NCBI GenBank assembly: GCA_902521795.1
Contig: CABYSX010000002.1
Span: forward strand, 1 to 64,000
DNA: 64,000 nucleotides
From: an uncultured Alphaproteobacteria bacterium
Lineage (GTDB): Bacteria; Pseudomonadota; Alphaproteobacteria; HIMB59
Direction of reading: 5' to 3'
Numbering within the stretch: position 1 is the stretch's first letter; each line of letters opens with the position of its first letter. The translations under genes and the position numbers were made by a program. Below, piece by piece: positions 8,449-21,465 of this stretch. The notes under the pieces are model-generated. The model was not told where the DNA came from and made no database searches. It was given only the letters and a program-made list of their open reading frames with translations.

Positions 8449-9129
8449 GCTTAATAAAGAAATTAGTAAATATGCAATGGCGACCAAGAGAGTTGTTTGC
8501 CAAAAATAACTGATTAAAAATATTAAAACTATAGCAACAGAAATAATCATAAGCCTAAAATATAATGTTTTAACTTTAAGATTTTTAACAGAAGGTGTAG
8601 GAACTCTGCTAATCATCATGATCCCGGCAAAAGTAGTCAATACGGCACAAATTAAAGGATAGTTAATTGTAAATTGAACTTGATCAATAAAATTTAGGTA
8701 CAAAGGTATCATTATTACTCCTGCAGCAGCTGGCGAAGGTATTCCATAAAATACTTTACTTTGTTCTTTCATATTTTCGATATTGAAACGAGCCAACCTT
8801 AAAGCTGCGCAAACTATATAAAATAAACTTATAACCCAACCAATTCTGCCTAACTCATGAGTGAAACATAAATTTATTAATAAAGATGGAGCTAATCCAA
8901 AGCTAATGAAATCTGATAAAGAGTCCAACTCAGCTCCAAATTGTGAGGATTTTTTTAATTTTCTAGCCATCCATCCATCAAAAAAATCAAAAAAGGCAGC
9001 TAGCATTATCATTAAGACAGCAAGTTTCCAGTTAGCTTGAATAGAAAACTTTATTGAAGAAATACCTGCAATGAGTGACATTAACGTAATTAAATTAGGT
9101 ATAAATTTAGTAAGAGGGTGTTCGGCCAT
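8407..9129 (-). CDS. pssA: CDP-diacylglycerol-serine O-phosphatidyltransferase
   Basis: 240 residues, multi-pass membrane enzyme that makes phosphatidylserine from CDP-diacylglycerol and serine. The complete CDP-alcohol phosphatidyltransferase signature is present: Asp51-Gly52, Ala55-Arg56, Gly65, Asp69, Asp73, with Asp48 before it. Hydrophobic segments follow to the C terminus. It lies 8 bases after psd on the same strand, so both steps of phosphatidylethanolamine synthesis share a transcript. Its 3' end overlaps the RND pump gene by 42 bases. Serine specificity is inferred from the psd partner. Confidence 0.92.
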   Translation of the reverse strand: MAEHPLTKFIPNLITLMSLIAGISSIKFSIQANWKLAVLMIMLAAFFDFFDGWMARKLKKSSQFGAELDSLSDFISFGLAPSLLINLCFTHELGRIGWVISLFYIVCAALRLARFNIENMKEQSKVFYGIPSPAAAGVIMIPLYLNFIDQVQFTINYPLICAVLTTFAGIMMISRVPTPSVKNLKVKTLYFRLMIISVAIVLIFLISYFWQTTLLVAIAYLLISLLSLLTYFFTFFRRVS

Positions 9130-9137
9130 CTAAGTAA

Positions 9138-9800
9138 CTAGATCTTTTTATATTCTCTAGATTGTACATTTTTATTATTTTTAAGTTCCTTGGCAATAAT
9201 AGTTTCACCACCAATACATTGTTGTCCTACATTAACCATTAAGCTATAGGAGTTTGGAAATTCAATATCAACTCTACTTCCAAATTTGATAATCCCATAT
9301 CTATCGCCTTGATTTACTTTCTCATTTACTTTTAGATAACAGATTATTCTTCTAGCTATTAAGCCAGCTATTTGAGTAACATATATATTATTAGAACCTG
9401 ACTTAAGTGTTAGTCTTAATCTTTCATTATCTTCACTAGCTTTATCGAGTGTTGCATTAATAAATTTACCTTCAATATAATCTATTTTTGTGATTTCTCC
9501 TGAGACTGGTAATCTTTGTATGTGCACGTTGAAAACACTAAGAAAGATTGAAACTTTTGTATAATTTTTTTTTCCTTCTTTGAATTCAGTAATATTTGTA
9601 ATTAAGCCATCGGCTGGGCCCACCAAGATATCTTCACCCAAAGGAATAACCCTTTCAGGGTCTCTAAAAAAATAGAAAGTAAAAATTAATAATGTTAAGA
9701 AAATTAAAAATAGAGGTTTATAAATAAAATAAAAAAAAATTACCAACAAAAACAGTATGATGAGTGCGGCAGAAATCTCTTTGTGAAACCTAAAGTACAT
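9138..9800 (-). CDS. psd: Phosphatidylserine decarboxylase proenzyme
   Basis: 220 residues, the short PSD-A type found in Alphaproteobacteria. Two hydrophobic segments occupy about residues 10-45. The family motif 'SVFNVHIQRLP' is at about 88-98. The self-cleavage site is 'FGSR', predicted between Gly174 and Ser175, where serine becomes the pyruvoyl group. The enzyme converts phosphatidylserine to phosphatidylethanolamine at the inner membrane. It is the first gene of the psd-pssA pair and diverges from icd across 94 bases. Confidence 0.94.
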   Translation of the reverse strand: MYFRFHKEISAALIILFLLVIFFYFIYKPLFLIFLTLLIFTFYFFRDPERVIPLGEDILVGPADGLITNITEFKEGKKNYTKVSIFLSVFNVHIQRLPVSGEITKIDYIEGKFINATLDKASEDNERLRLTLKSGSNNIYVTQIAGLIARRIICYLKVNEKVNQGDRYGIIKFGSRVDIEFPNSYSLMVNVGQQCIGGETIIAKELKNNKNVQSREYKKI

Positions 9801-9894
9801 AAGATGGAATTAATATCTGAATTGCATAATTTGATCAATAAAATAGATTTTTTTTATTAATTTAATCTGTTATACAGTCAATATCTCTATATAA

Positions 9895-11106
9895 ATGGCA
9901 AAAATTTCAGTAAAAAATCCAGTTGTCGAACTTGACGGCGATGAAATGACTAGAATTATATGGGATTTTATTAAACAAAAACTCATACTTCCTTATTTAG
10001 ATATTGACCTAAAATATTATGATTTATCAATTCAAAATAGAGATGAAACAAATGATGAGATCACAGTTGAAGCAGCGAATGCAATAAAAAAGCACGGTGT
10101 TGGTATAAAATGTGCAACTATTACTCCAGATGATAATAGAGTATCAGAATTTAATCTTAAAAAAATGTGGCGCTCGCCAAATGGAACAATAAGAAATATT
10201 TTAGACGGCACTGTTTTTCGACAACCTATTATTTGTAAGAATATTCCAAGAATTGTAAGAACCTGGGACCATCCTATTGTTGTGGGTAGACATGCCTTTG
10301 GTGATCAATATAAGGCCACAGAAATGAAAATAAACAAACCAGGTAAACTTTTTATGAAGTTTGTGGATGAAGATGGAAAAATAGATGAAAAAGAAGTTTT
10401 TCAATTTTCAAATCAAGGCGTAGCACTCTCCATGTATAATGTAGATGAATCAATAAGAGGATTTGCGAGAGCTTGTTTTAATTATGGGCTCAAATTAAAG
10501 TGGCCTGTTTATCTATCCACAAAAGATACAATTTTGAAAAAATATGATGGAAGATTTAAAGAGATCTTTCATGAAATTTTTCAGAATGAATTTGCATATG
10601 ATTTTGAAAATAACAAGATTGTCTACGAGCATCGTCTTATTGATGATTTAGTTGCATCTTCAATGAAATGGTCTGGAAAATTTATTTGGGCATGCAAAAA
10701 TTACGATGGGGATGTTCAATCTGATGCCGTAGCACAGGGTTTCGGCTCTTTAGGTATGATGTCTAGTGTTTTAATGACACCTAGTGGTAAAACTATAGAA
10801 GCTGAAGCTGCCCATGGAACAGTAACTAGACACTATAGACTCCATCAAAAAGGAGAGAAAACCTCTACAAATCCAATAGCATCTATTTTTGCGTGGACAA
10901 AAGGGCTAAATTTTAGGGGAGAATTTGATGGCAATGATGAACTTATTAAATTTTCTAAATCTCTCGAACAAACTTGTATCGAAACAGTAGAGTCTGGTCA
11001 GATGACTAAGGACCTGGCTATGCTTGTTGATAAAAACTCTCCTTGGATGAATACTGAGGATTTTTTGAATTGCCTAGATAAAAATCTTCAAACTAAATTG
11101 AATTAA
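9895..11106 (+). CDS. icd: NADP-dependent isocitrate dehydrogenase
   Basis: 403 residues. It oxidises isocitrate to 2-oxoglutarate in the TCA cycle. The sequence is of the eukaryotic homodimeric type common in Alphaproteobacteria: '[12 protein letters not shown]' near the N terminus, '[16 protein letters not shown]' around residues 94-109, '[11 protein letters not shown]' near 132, and '[12 protein letters not shown]' near 305. It stands alone with its own 94-base upstream region. Its stop overlaps the alaS stop by 4 bases (convergent). With fumC further along, it is one of two TCA enzymes in the window. Confidence 0.96.
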   Translation: MAKISVKNPVVELDGDEMTRIIWDFIKQKLILPYLDIDLKYYDLSIQNRDETNDEITVEAANAIKKHGVGIKCATITPDDNRVSEFNLKKMWRSPNGTIRNILDGTVFRQPIICKNIPRIVRTWDHPIVVGRHAFGDQYKATEMKINKPGKLFMKFVDEDGKIDEKEVFQFSNQGVALSMYNVDESIRGFARACFNYGLKLKWPVYLSTKDTILKKYDGRFKEIFHEIFQNEFAYDFENNKIVYEHRLIDDLVASSMKWSGKFIWACKNYDGDVQSDAVAQGFGSLGMMSSVLMTPSGKTIEAEAAHGTVTRHYRLHQKGEKTSTNPIASIFAWTKGLNFRGEFDGNDELIKFSKSLEQTCIETVESGQMTKDLAMLVDKNSPWMNTEDFLNCLDKNLQTKLN

Positions 11107-13772
11107 ATTTGGTTTTTAATACTTAAAAAAGCCTGCTTTACTTGATCTTTTTTATTACCACCAGCTTGTGCAAAGTCGACTCTTCCACCTCCACCTTTTG
11201 AGCCAAGTATATCAAAGGTACTTTTTATTAATGTCCTTGCATCATAAAGATCGATTAAGTCATGAGTTAATCCGACAACAATAGAGACTTTATCATCATT
11301 GATTGTGATGCAAGCTAATATTGATTTAGATTTCTCTGATTTAAATTTGTCAAAAATTGATCTTAGTTCTTTGGGGGGTAAGTTATCTATTACTTGAGAA
11401 ACAAAATTAATCCCATTTATATTTATTTCATCGATTTTATTATTATCATTATTAGAAAGGATTGATTTATTCTTTAAACTTTCTAAATAATTTTCTAATT
11501 TCTTAATAAAAATATTTTTATTGCCTTCGCTAAAACTAATCTTTCCATCTAATTTTTTTATTTGTGATATTAAATCTTTAATTTTATCATCAAGTTTTTT
11601 TTCAAGCAGTTTACTTTCTTTTAATTTATTGCTAATAAATTCATCAACCCTATCTCCGGTACAAGCTTCTATTCTTCTCACTCCTGAAGAAACAGACTCT
11701 TCACTAATGATATGAAATTTTTTGATATTTTGAACATTTGTTACATGTGTTCCCCCACATAATTCAATTGAATAGGGTTTATTATTATTTTCTCCAAGAG
11801 TAACAACTCTGACTTCATCGTCATATTTTTCACCAAATAAAGCCATAGCACCTTGTTTAATGGCTTCATCTTGAGATTTAATATCTATTTGTGTTTCACA
11901 AGAATTAGAAATTATGCTTGTTACTTCTTTTTGAATAATTTCTATTTGTTCAGTAGATATTTGTTTATTATGACTAAAGTCAAAGCGTAGTTTATCCTCG
12001 TTAACCAAAGATCCACGCTGTGCTACGTGTGTCCCTAAATTATTTCTTAGTGCGGCATGGAGTAAATGTGTAGCTGAGTGATTTTTTTTTATAAGATCTC
12101 TTAAACTAATATCAATTTTAAGTTTGACTTCTTGACCTATTTTAAAATTTCCTGAAGTCACATTACCAAAATGAATAAATATACCTTGAGGGGTTTTTCT
12201 TGTATCTGTTACTTTAAATTCAGCAGTATCTGAAGTAATAGTGCCTTTGTCTCCAACTTGCCCACCAGACTCAGCATAAAAACATGATTTATCAGTTATA
12301 ATTGCAGATTGTTCATTATTATCACTTAAATTTTGAACTTGCTCAGAGTTTAAAACTAATGCTGATATATTTGCTATTATAGTTGTCTCTTTATAACCAT
12401 CAAAAGTTGTTGGTTTTATTTTTTTAGCTAAATCAAACCATAGTTTTTGGGTATCTCCATCTCCACTACCCTTCCATGAGGATCTAGCTTCCTCTTTTTG
12501 AAGTTTCATTGCAGCATCAAATGATGCAACATCTACACTAATATTTTTTGATCTTAAATAATCTTGTGTTAAATCTAGAGGAAACCCAAAGGTATCATAT
12601 AACTTAAATGCAATTTTGCCATCAAGTTTATTATTTTTAATTTTAGGTAATTCTTGCCCAAGTATATCCAAGCCCTTACTTAAAGTTTCTCTAAATTTTA
12701 TTTCCTCAGAGTACAGAGTTTCCTTAATAGCATCAGCACCTGTATTGAGTTCTTGGTAAAAATCTCCCATTAAATTTTTCAATTCTTTAAAAATTTCATG
12801 AAATAAAGCATCCTTAGAGCCTAATGAGTAAGCATGTCTTATGCCCCTTCTTAATATTCTTCTTAAAACATAACCTCTGCCTTCGTTTGAGGGTAAAACC
12901 CCATCGGCTATTAAGAAAGATGATGCCCTTAAATGATCTGCTATAACTCTAAAACTAGATTTATTCTCTTCAGTTATTTTTTTTTGGATACATTCCTGTG
13001 TAATATCAATAATATTTGTAAATAGATCTGATGTATAATTATCATTACTACCATTCAATAAAGCAGTAATTCTCTCTAATCCCATCCCGGTGTCCACACA
13101 TGGTTTAGGTAAATCTAATCTAGTTTTTTTGTCAACCTGCTCATATTGCATAAAAACTAAATTCCATATTTCTATAAAACGATCTCCATCCTCATCTACT
13201 GAACCAGGAGGACCACCAAAATACTTATCACCATGATCGTAAAATATTTCTGAGCATGGTCCACAAGGTCCCGTATCTCCCATTGACCAAAAATTATCAG
13301 AACTTGAAATTTTGATTATTCTATTATCAGGTAAATTACCAATCTTTTTCCAAAATTTTTCTGCGACTTCATCATCATGATATATAGTAACCAATAATTT
13401 ATTTTCATTAATTTTGAATTCTTTCGTGATTAAATCCCATGCATATAAAATAGCTTCTTCTTTAAAATAGTCGCCAAAAGAGAAATTTCCCAACATCTCA
13501 AAAAAAGTGTGGTGCCTTGTTGTAAATCCAACGTTTTCAAGATCGTTATGTTTACCCCCTGCTCTAACACATTTTTGTGAAGTAGTAGCTCTTTTGAAAT
13601 CTTTTTCCTCCATACCAGTGAAAACATTTTTAAATTGCACCATTCCAGAGTTTGCAAACATTAATGAAGGGTCATTTTCTGGGACTAAAGATCCAGATTT
13701 TACGTGTTTATGATCATTGTTCTTAAAATAATCAATAAATGTATTACGGACATGATTAGAGTTCATATTCAA
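11103..13772 (-). CDS. alaS: Alanyl-tRNA synthetase
   Basis: 889 residues, normal length for the bacterial enzyme. The class II catalytic core is N-terminal ('[19 protein letters not shown]', '[15 protein letters not shown]'). The editing domain carries the zinc-site motifs HSATH and CGGTH. The C-Ala domain ends in '[16 protein letters not shown]'. It charges tRNA-Ala and removes misacylated Ser and Gly. It follows recA on the same strand by 32 bases, an order (recA-alaS) common in Alphaproteobacteria, so the two may share transcription. Confidence 0.97.
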   Translation of the reverse strand: MNMNSNHVRNTFIDYFKNNDHKHVKSGSLVPENDPSLMFANSGMVQFKNVFTGMEEKDFKRATTSQKCVRAGGKHNDLENVGFTTRHHTFFEMLGNFSFGDYFKEEAILYAWDLITKEFKINENKLLVTIYHDDEVAEKFWKKIGNLPDNRIIKISSSDNFWSMGDTGPCGPCSEIFYDHGDKYFGGPPGSVDEDGDRFIEIWNLVFMQYEQVDKKTRLDLPKPCVDTGMGLERITALLNGSNDNYTSDLFTNIIDITQECIQKKITEENKSSFRVIADHLRASSFLIADGVLPSNEGRGYVLRRILRRGIRHAYSLGSKDALFHEIFKELKNLMGDFYQELNTGADAIKETLYSEEIKFRETLSKGLDILGQELPKIKNNKLDGKIAFKLYDTFGFPLDLTQDYLRSKNISVDVASFDAAMKLQKEEARSSWKGSGDGDTQKLWFDLAKKIKPTTFDGYKETTIIANISALVLNSEQVQNLSDNNEQSAIITDKSCFYAESGGQVGDKGTITSDTAEFKVTDTRKTPQGIFIHFGNVTSGNFKIGQEVKLKIDISLRDLIKKNHSATHLLHAALRNNLGTHVAQRGSLVNEDKLRFDFSHNKQISTEQIEIIQKEVTSIISNSCETQIDIKSQDEAIKQGAMALFGEKYDDEVRVVTLGENNNKPYSIELCGGTHVTNVQNIKKFHIISEESVSSGVRRIEACTGDRVDEFISNKLKESKLLEKKLDDKIKDLISQIKKLDGKISFSEGNKNIFIKKLENYLESLKNKSILSNNDNNKIDEININGINFVSQVIDNLPPKELRSIFDKFKSEKSKSILACITINDDKVSIVVGLTHDLIDLYDARTLIKSTFDILGSKGGGGRVDFAQAGGNKKDQVKQAFLSIKNQI

Positions 13773-13804
13773 CGAATATAGATTAATTTAACTGAAATTT
13801 AATA

Positions 13805-14866
13805 TTATTCTTTTGAGCTTTTTTCAACGGTTTCCTCTGTCGTAGGAGGAGGTGGATCGATCATTAGCTCTTCCACCGTGTCTGAGTTAGATCTAATTTT
13901 ACTCTCAATCTCATTTAGCATTTCAGGATTATCTTTTAAAAACTGCTTTGTGTTTTCTCTACCCTGGCCTATTTTCTCATCTTTATATGAGTACCATGCT
14001 CCAGATTTATCAATTATTTCTGCTTGGACTCCTAAATCAATAATTTCTCCAATTTTAGAAATACCTTCACCATACATAATGTCAAACTCGACCATTTTAA
14101 ATGGAGGGGCCATTTTATTTTTGACAACTTTGACTCTTGTTTGATTGCCAATAATATTATCTTTATCTTTTATTGCCCCAATTCTTCGAATATCTAATCT
14201 TACAGAGGAGTAAAACTTTAAAGCATTACCACCTGTGGTAACTTCAGGACTTCCAAACATAACACCAATTTTCATTCTAAGTTGATTTATAAATACAACC
14301 ATCGTATTTGTCTTAGAAATAGAGCTAGTTAGTTTTCTAAGTGCTTGACTCATGAGCCTCGCTTGAAGTCCAGGTAAAGAGTCTCCCATTTCGCCTTCGA
14401 GTTCTGCTCTAGGTACTAATGCTGCTACTGAGTCTATAACTAATAAATCAATACCTTCTGACTTGACAAGCGTATCAGAAATTTCCAAAGCCTGTTCCCC
14501 CGTGTCAGGTTGAGATATCAATAATTCATCTATGTTTACTCCTAGTTTTTTTGCATACCCAGGATCTAAAGCATGTTCGGCATCTATAAATGCACAAGTT
14601 CCACCCGTTTTTTGAGCTTCTGCAATGATGTGAAGAGTAAGAGTAGTTTTACCCGAACTTTCTGGACCATATACTTCTATTACTCTACCCTTTGGAACAC
14701 CACCTATCCCCAAAGCTATGTCTAAACCAAGAGATCCTGTTGAGTATACATCGATATTGGAGTCTATATCTTTTTTACCAAGCATCATTATGGAGCCTTT
14801 TCCATATGATTTTTCAATATTACTTATAACTGATTTAAGTTTGTTTAAATTTTCTTTTTTATCCAT
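13805..14866 (-). CDS. recA: Recombinase RecA
   Basis: 353 residues. It forms filaments on single-stranded DNA, drives strand exchange and acts as co-protease in the SOS response. Walker [10 protein letters not shown] starts near residue 67; the DNA-binding loops ('[22 protein letters not shown]' region, '[12 protein letters not shown]') are conserved. The C-terminal tail is acidic with a run of prolines (PPPP). It has a divergent partner (DUF3553) 51 bases away and is followed by alaS. An inverted repeat in the gap might be a control site; no standard alphaproteobacterial LexA box (GTTC-N7-GTTC) is seen there. Confidence 0.98.
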   Translation of the reverse strand: MDKKENLNKLKSVISNIEKSYGKGSIMMLGKKDIDSNIDVYSTGSLGLDIALGIGGVPKGRVIEVYGPESSGKTTLTLHIIAEAQKTGGTCAFIDAEHALDPGYAKKLGVNIDELLISQPDTGEQALEISDTLVKSEGIDLLVIDSVAALVPRAELEGEMGDSLPGLQARLMSQALRKLTSSISKTNTMVVFINQLRMKIGVMFGSPEVTTGGNALKFYSSVRLDIRRIGAIKDKDNIIGNQTRVKVVKNKMAPPFKMVEFDIMYGEGISKIGEIIDLGVQAEIIDKSGAWYSYKDEKIGQGRENTKQFLKDNPEMLNEIESKIRSNSDTVEELMIDPPPPTTEETVEKSSKE

Positions 14867-14892
14867 TTGATTCTATTATAAATAGTAAATAT

Positions 14893-14909
14893 TTGTTTGT
14901 ACTAAACAA
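14893..14909. promoter_or_regulatory. Inverted repeat between recA and DUF3553
   Basis: TTGTTT, five bases, AAACAA: a perfect 6-base inverted repeat lying between the two divergent start codons (26 bases from recA, 8 from DUF3553). It could be an operator for recA, but in DNA this AT-rich short repeats arise by chance. Confidence 0.3.
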
Positions 14910-14917
14910 GATTAATA

Positions 14918-15109
14918 ATGGAAAATAACTTTAATTTTAGCGATTTAATACCTGGTACAATTGTGGAGTGTCCATCTCAACCCGATTGGGGTCTGGGACA
15001 AGTTCAATCTTGTATAAACAGTAAAATCACTATTAACTTTGAGAACGTTGGAAAAAAAGTTATAGATTTAAATATCATAGATTTAAAAATATTCGAAAAT
15101 GCTGACTGA
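14918..15109 (+). CDS. DUF3553 family protein
   Basis: 63 residues. The core 'PGTIVECPSQPDWGLGQVQS' with 'ITINFENVGKKVID' matches DUF3553, a small beta-rich domain resembling the CarD/TRCF RNA-polymerase-interaction fold and common in Alphaproteobacteria. Its role is not established. It diverges from recA, and its last 11 bases overlap the start of moaA, so the two are translated from one message. Confidence 0.8.
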   Translation: MENNFNFSDLIPGTIVECPSQPDWGLGQVQSCINSKITINFENVGKKVIDLNIIDLKIFENAD

Positions 15110-16088
15110 TAATTTTAAGAGAAAAATTGATTACTTAAGAATATCTGTGACTGACAGGTGTGACTTAAGATGTACGTATTGTATGGCTGAAGATGTTACC
15201 TTTCTCCCAAGGCAGGAAGTCTTATCAATCGAAGAGATCATTAAACTTACAGATATTTTTAATGAGTTAGGTGTTAAAAAATTTCGATTAACTGGGGGTG
15301 AGCCCCTGGTCAGAAAAAATGTTGTTTCAATTATAGAGCATTTACATAGTCTAAAAATTCAGGGTAAAATTTCTGAACATACTTTAACTACGAATGGTAC
15401 AAATTTATCTAAATATGCATCTATTTTAAAAAAAAATGGTGTTGAAAGAATAAATGTTTCCCTTGATAGCTTAGATCCAGAGAGTTTTAAAAAAATAACT
15501 AAATGGGGAGATCTGAATAAAGTTTTGAATGGAATAGAAGTTGCTAAACAAGAAGGTATCAAAATAAAGATAAATACTGTTTTGACTCACAACTTTAACG
15601 ACAAAGAGATTTTTGGTATTTTAGATTGGTGTAAAAAAAATCAATTTGATATTTCATTAATAGAAATTATGCCCATTGGAGATATTGGGGAGAAGAGATT
15701 TAATCAATTTTTATCAATGAAAAAATTTGAAGAAGATTTAGTAAATAAGTTAAACTTAAATCCCTCTAAGCACAGAACTAACGGTCCATCTAGATACTAT
15801 GAGTATTCAAATCATAACTCAAAAATTGGTATTATATCTGCTATTTCTCATAATTTTTGTGACACTTGTAATAGGGTAAGGCTCACTTGCACTGGAAAGC
15901 TATATATGTGTTTAGGTCAAAATGATTTTGTAGATTTAAAGTTTGCTTTAAGAAATCAAACAAAAAATGATATTATTGCACAGATAGAATATGCAATGTC
16001 AATTAAACCAAAAGCACATAACTTTGAAATTCAAAAAGATAATTTTGGAGGTTATGTTAATCGTTATATGAATGAGACTGGTGGTTAA
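15099..16088 (+). CDS. moaA: GTP 3',8-cyclase MoaA
   Basis: 329 residues, radical-SAM enzyme for the first step of molybdenum cofactor synthesis. The N-terminal cluster motif has Cys21, Cys25, Cys28 (CDLRCTYC). A second cluster motif near residues 255-275 reads CDTC followed by a third Cys in 'KLYMCLG'. The protein ends in the family's conserved Gly-Gly. All parts needed for activity are visible. No other cofactor-synthesis gene lies in the window, apart from a cinA-like gene whose domain only resembles MoaB. nadK starts 3 bases downstream. Confidence 0.95.
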   Translation: MLTDNFKRKIDYLRISVTDRCDLRCTYCMAEDVTFLPRQEVLSIEEIIKLTDIFNELGVKKFRLTGGEPLVRKNVVSIIEHLHSLKIQGKISEHTLTTNGTNLSKYASILKKNGVERINVSLDSLDPESFKKITKWGDLNKVLNGIEVAKQEGIKIKINTVLTHNFNDKEIFGILDWCKKNQFDISLIEIMPIGDIGEKRFNQFLSMKKFEEDLVNKLNLNPSKHRTNGPSRYYEYSNHNSKIGIISAISHNFCDTCNRVRLTCTGKLYMCLGQNDFVDLKFALRNQTKNDIIAQIEYAMSIKPKAHNFEIQKDNFGGYVNRYMNETGG

Positions 16089-16091
16089 TTC

Positions 16092-16853
16092 ATGAAAATC
16101 TGTTTTGTTTCTTTCCCTCTTGAAAAAAATATTGAGGCACAAGAAAAACTTATTAAAAAATATGGAAATTTTGAACCTGAAGAGGCAGATTTTATTGTCG
16201 CCCTTGGTGGAGATGGTTTTATATTAAAATCACTCCATAATTATATGAAACTGAACAAACCTATTTATGGTATGAATTTTGGATCTGTAGGATTTCTAAT
16301 GAATGATTACAGGCTTGAAGGACTAGAAGAGCGTTTAAATAGCGCTCAGTTAACAAAATTAAGACCATTAGTGATGAAAACTCTAAATCCCACTGGTCAA
16401 GAAATTAAAGCAATTGCGATTAATGAAATAAGCATACGTAGAGAAAAATACCAAGCTGCAAAAATTCAAATTCTAATAGATAACGAAGTGAGAATTGAAG
16501 AACTCGTTTGTGATGGAGTGATATTATCAACGGCAGCAGGAAGCACTGGATATAATTATTCTGCCTCTGGGCCTATCATTCCTCTTGGAAGTAATGTAGT
16601 AGCACTAACTGCTGTGAGCGCCTATAGTCCCAGACACTGGCGGGGAGGCTTGTTGAAAGACAATGCTAAAATTAAAATTATCAATAATAACCCTTCTAAA
16701 AGACCAATAGTAGTTCATGCAGATCATATTGAAGCTAAAGATGTTATATCTGTTGAAATAGAAATGTCCGAAGGTATGGAAATACCTTTATTATTTGATA
16801 ATGATCATAAGATTGAAGAACGGGTCTACAAAGAAATGTTTAAATCTAGCTAA
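16092..16853 (+). CDS. nadK: NAD kinase
   Basis: 253 residues; phosphorylates NAD to NADP. The GGDG motif is at residues 39-42, followed by 'NFGSVGFLMN' and the glycine-rich 'DGVILSTAAGSTGYN' that binds NAD. Length fits the compact alphaproteobacterial form. It lies 3 bases after moaA and 5 bases before the next gene, so DUF3553-moaA-nadK and the following secreted protein gene form one run. It supplies NADP for isocitrate dehydrogenase and biosynthesis. Confidence 0.96.
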   Translation: MKICFVSFPLEKNIEAQEKLIKKYGNFEPEEADFIVALGGDGFILKSLHNYMKLNKPIYGMNFGSVGFLMNDYRLEGLEERLNSAQLTKLRPLVMKTLNPTGQEIKAIAINEISIRREKYQAAKIQILIDNEVRIEELVCDGVILSTAAGSTGYNYSASGPIIPLGSNVVALTAVSAYSPRHWRGGLLKDNAKIKIINNNPSKRPIVVHADHIEAKDVISVEIEMSEGMEIPLLFDNDHKIEERVYKEMFKSS

Positions 16854-16858
16854 CCTAA

Positions 16859-17962
16859 GTGAAATCTTTAATAAATTTCAAAGGCTTCTTAATTTTTTTT
16901 TTATTGATAATTATCTCTAATAAATCTAATTCAAACGAATGCTTAACAAAAAAAGGACTAAATATAGGGTTTATAGAAAATAGTTATATTGATTATAAAT
17001 ATTATTTATATTACGCACTTGGCGATTACTCACTAACAAACGATATAGAATTTACAATTAGCGAAGTTAATCAAAATGCAAATGAGTTTGATATCATATT
17101 TGGTGAATATAGAGATTTAGAAAAGTTAAGTTTAAATCAAACTCAGATACCTGACAAAGTTTTAAATTTTTATAATAATAATGAAATTGAAATTACAGGA
17201 AATTTATTTCCTCTGGATTTGGATACATTTATAATATTAAGCAAAGAAAATAATAAAAGATTATCTTTCGAAGAATTTTCAGAATTATATAATCCAATAA
17301 AGTATACTTTAGGAATGAGTTTCCAAACCAAAGAAGAAATAATTAATTTATTAATTTATCACTTAGAACAACCCTCTATAAATTTAGATAGTGTCTCCTT
17401 TGAGTTAATATTAGATTTATTTATGAAAACTTATGAAAATCTGAATAAAAATATTTTAAATAATGACTTTTTAGAAGTTTATAACTCTTTTGAAAATTCT
17501 GAAAATGTTTATACATTATTTAGTGATGGTATTTTGCTGAACAAAAATATTGACTTTGAAAGTTTTCAACTTTTTCCAAAAAGTAAATATATTTGGAGCG
17601 ATGAACAAGGAATTTTTCAACAAAATTTAGAAACAATCCCTTTCTCTTTTTATGGTTTTAGCGCCTATTTAAATAATTTTCAAAGCTCAGGCTTTTTATG
17701 CTATTTAATTGATGAAAAAGTAAGGTTAAAAGCCTTTAAAGATTTTAATATACAATTAAGCCCTTTATCAATAAATGAGGTAAAAAAAATCGAAGATGAA
17801 TTACCTGTTAATTACGTAAAAATTTTAGAAAATAAAAATAAAAATATATTCAATCCCAATTATTCATCAGAATTCAAAAAGTATGATTTATTTTATGGAG
17901 TTTTTTTTGGTCAAAATAAATTAGATGATATTTTGGACAATCCAGACTATTTAAATAGATAA
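16859..17962 (+). CDS. Secreted protein of unknown function, possibly solute-binding-like
   Basis: 367 residues starting with GTG, 5 bases after nadK. An N-terminal signal peptide (hydrophobic residues about 10-20, polar region to about 26) sends it to the periplasm. It is rich in Asn, Phe, Tyr and Glu. Early text such as 'LNIGFIENSYIDYKYY' and 'NEFDIIFGEYRDLEKL', followed by 'LDTFIILSK', loosely resembles type 2 periplasmic binding proteins, with strand-helix alternation and a buried Asp-Ile-Ile-Phe-Gly strand, but no signature is firm. No transporter partner is adjacent. The family is not recognised. Two cysteines remain after the signal peptide. Confidence 0.6.
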   Translation: MKSLINFKGFLIFFLLIIISNKSNSNECLTKKGLNIGFIENSYIDYKYYLYYALGDYSLTNDIEFTISEVNQNANEFDIIFGEYRDLEKLSLNQTQIPDKVLNFYNNNEIEITGNLFPLDLDTFIILSKENNKRLSFEEFSELYNPIKYTLGMSFQTKEEIINLLIYHLEQPSINLDSVSFELILDLFMKTYENLNKNILNNDFLEVYNSFENSENVYTLFSDGILLNKNIDFESFQLFPKSKYIWSDEQGIFQQNLETIPFSFYGFSAYLNNFQSSGFLCYLIDEKVRLKAFKDFNIQLSPLSINEVKKIEDELPVNYVKILENKNKNIFNPNYSSEFKKYDLFYGVFFGQNKLDDILDNPDYLNR

Positions 17963-18014
17963 AAATATTGAAAAACTTAAGTAATCGTCTAGATTCGATA
18001 AACTATTTTAACAT

Positions 18015-18101
18015 GGCCTCGTGCTGGAATGGTAGACAGTCTGGACTTAAAATCCAGTGGGATTTACTCCCGTGGCGGTTCGAGTCCGCCCGAGGCTACC
18101 A
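18015..18101 (+). tRNA. tRNA-Leu (anticodon TAA)
   Basis: 87 bases with encoded CCA. Acceptor stem GGCCTCG pairs with CGAGGCT (first pair G-U). Anticodon stem CTGGA/TCCAG encloses CTTAAAA with TAA. A long variable arm and T loop TTCGAGT are present, as expected for a class II tRNA. It lies 13 bases before a YdhR-like gene. Confidence 0.96.
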
Positions 18102-18114
18102 TTTTTGTTATTAA

Positions 18115-18423
18115 ATGATAATCGTAGAAGTAACTTTTAAAATAGATCCTTCTTTAACAGAGAAAAAATTAAGAGAAAAGTTTTTAGAGACAGCTCCGAT
18201 TTATAAAAAAACACCTGGGTTGATAAGAAAGAACTATATTTCAGATCTTAGAAATAATATTGCAGGTGGTGTATATTGTTTTGATAATATGTTAAATGCA
18301 AAAAAATGGTTTGATAAAAAAAGAATTGAATGGATCACAAATAGATATTCAAAACCTACATTAAGGTTCTATGAAAACTTTGTTGTAGTAGATAATGAAA
18401 CTAAAAAAATTATTAAAGATTAA
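18115..18423 (+). CDS. YdhR-like putative monooxygenase (dimeric alpha-beta barrel)
   Basis: 102 residues. Pattern 'TPGLIRKNYISD' followed by 'AGGVYCFDN..NAKKWF' matches the YdhR family of the ABM/dimeric alpha-beta-barrel superfamily. E. coli YdhR has this fold but no proven substrate. The start ATG is only 13 bases after tRNA-Leu, so it is probably transcribed with the tRNA and released by processing of the tRNA 3' end. It converges on the end of the rRNA operon. Confidence 0.7.
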   Translation: MIIVEVTFKIDPSLTEKKLREKFLETAPIYKKTPGLIRKNYISDLRNNIAGGVYCFDNMLNAKKWFDKKRIEWITNRYSKPTLRFYENFVVVDNETKKIIKD

Positions 18424-18455
18424 TTATTGTAAATATGTAGCTGAGTATTTTAAAT

Positions 18456-18567
18456 AGGCGGCGTCCTACTCTCCCAAGCCTTAAGACTAAGTACCATCGG
18501 CGCTGGAGGCCTTCACGACCGAGTTCGAAATGGGATCGGGTTTTTTCACTCCGCTATGACCGCCATA
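18456..18567 (-). rRNA. rrf: 5S ribosomal RNA
   Basis: About 112 bases, read from the high to the low coordinate. Helix I pairs GGCGG with CCGCC, and the conserved 'CCCGATCCCATTTCGAACTCGG' region of loop C is present. It is the last gene of the rRNA operon. No T-rich terminator hairpin is visible between it and the YdhR-like gene. Confidence 0.95.
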
Positions 18568-18589
18568 AACTTTTTATAACATGTAGTTA

Positions 18590-18610
18590 AAACTTTTCGC
18601 TGTGTATTAT

Positions 18611-18618
<8 letters not shown>
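18590..18618 (-). other. 3' arm of 23S precursor processing stem
   Basis: This stretch pairs with 21321-21350 over almost its whole length, with only a few mismatches. The long helix brackets 23S rRNA and is the expected RNase III processing substrate. Confidence 0.75.
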
Positions 18619-21328
<2,710 letters not shown>

Positions 21329-21465
21329 ATTAACACACAGTGAAAAGTTTGTTGTTAATAACTTTTTGTAGTTATTTGTTGTTATATTAGTTGTTTAATT
21401 GACGAACAACTCGTGCAAGTTATTCGTCTGTGTTATCAGCTTACATATTTACGATTTTAAAAAGT

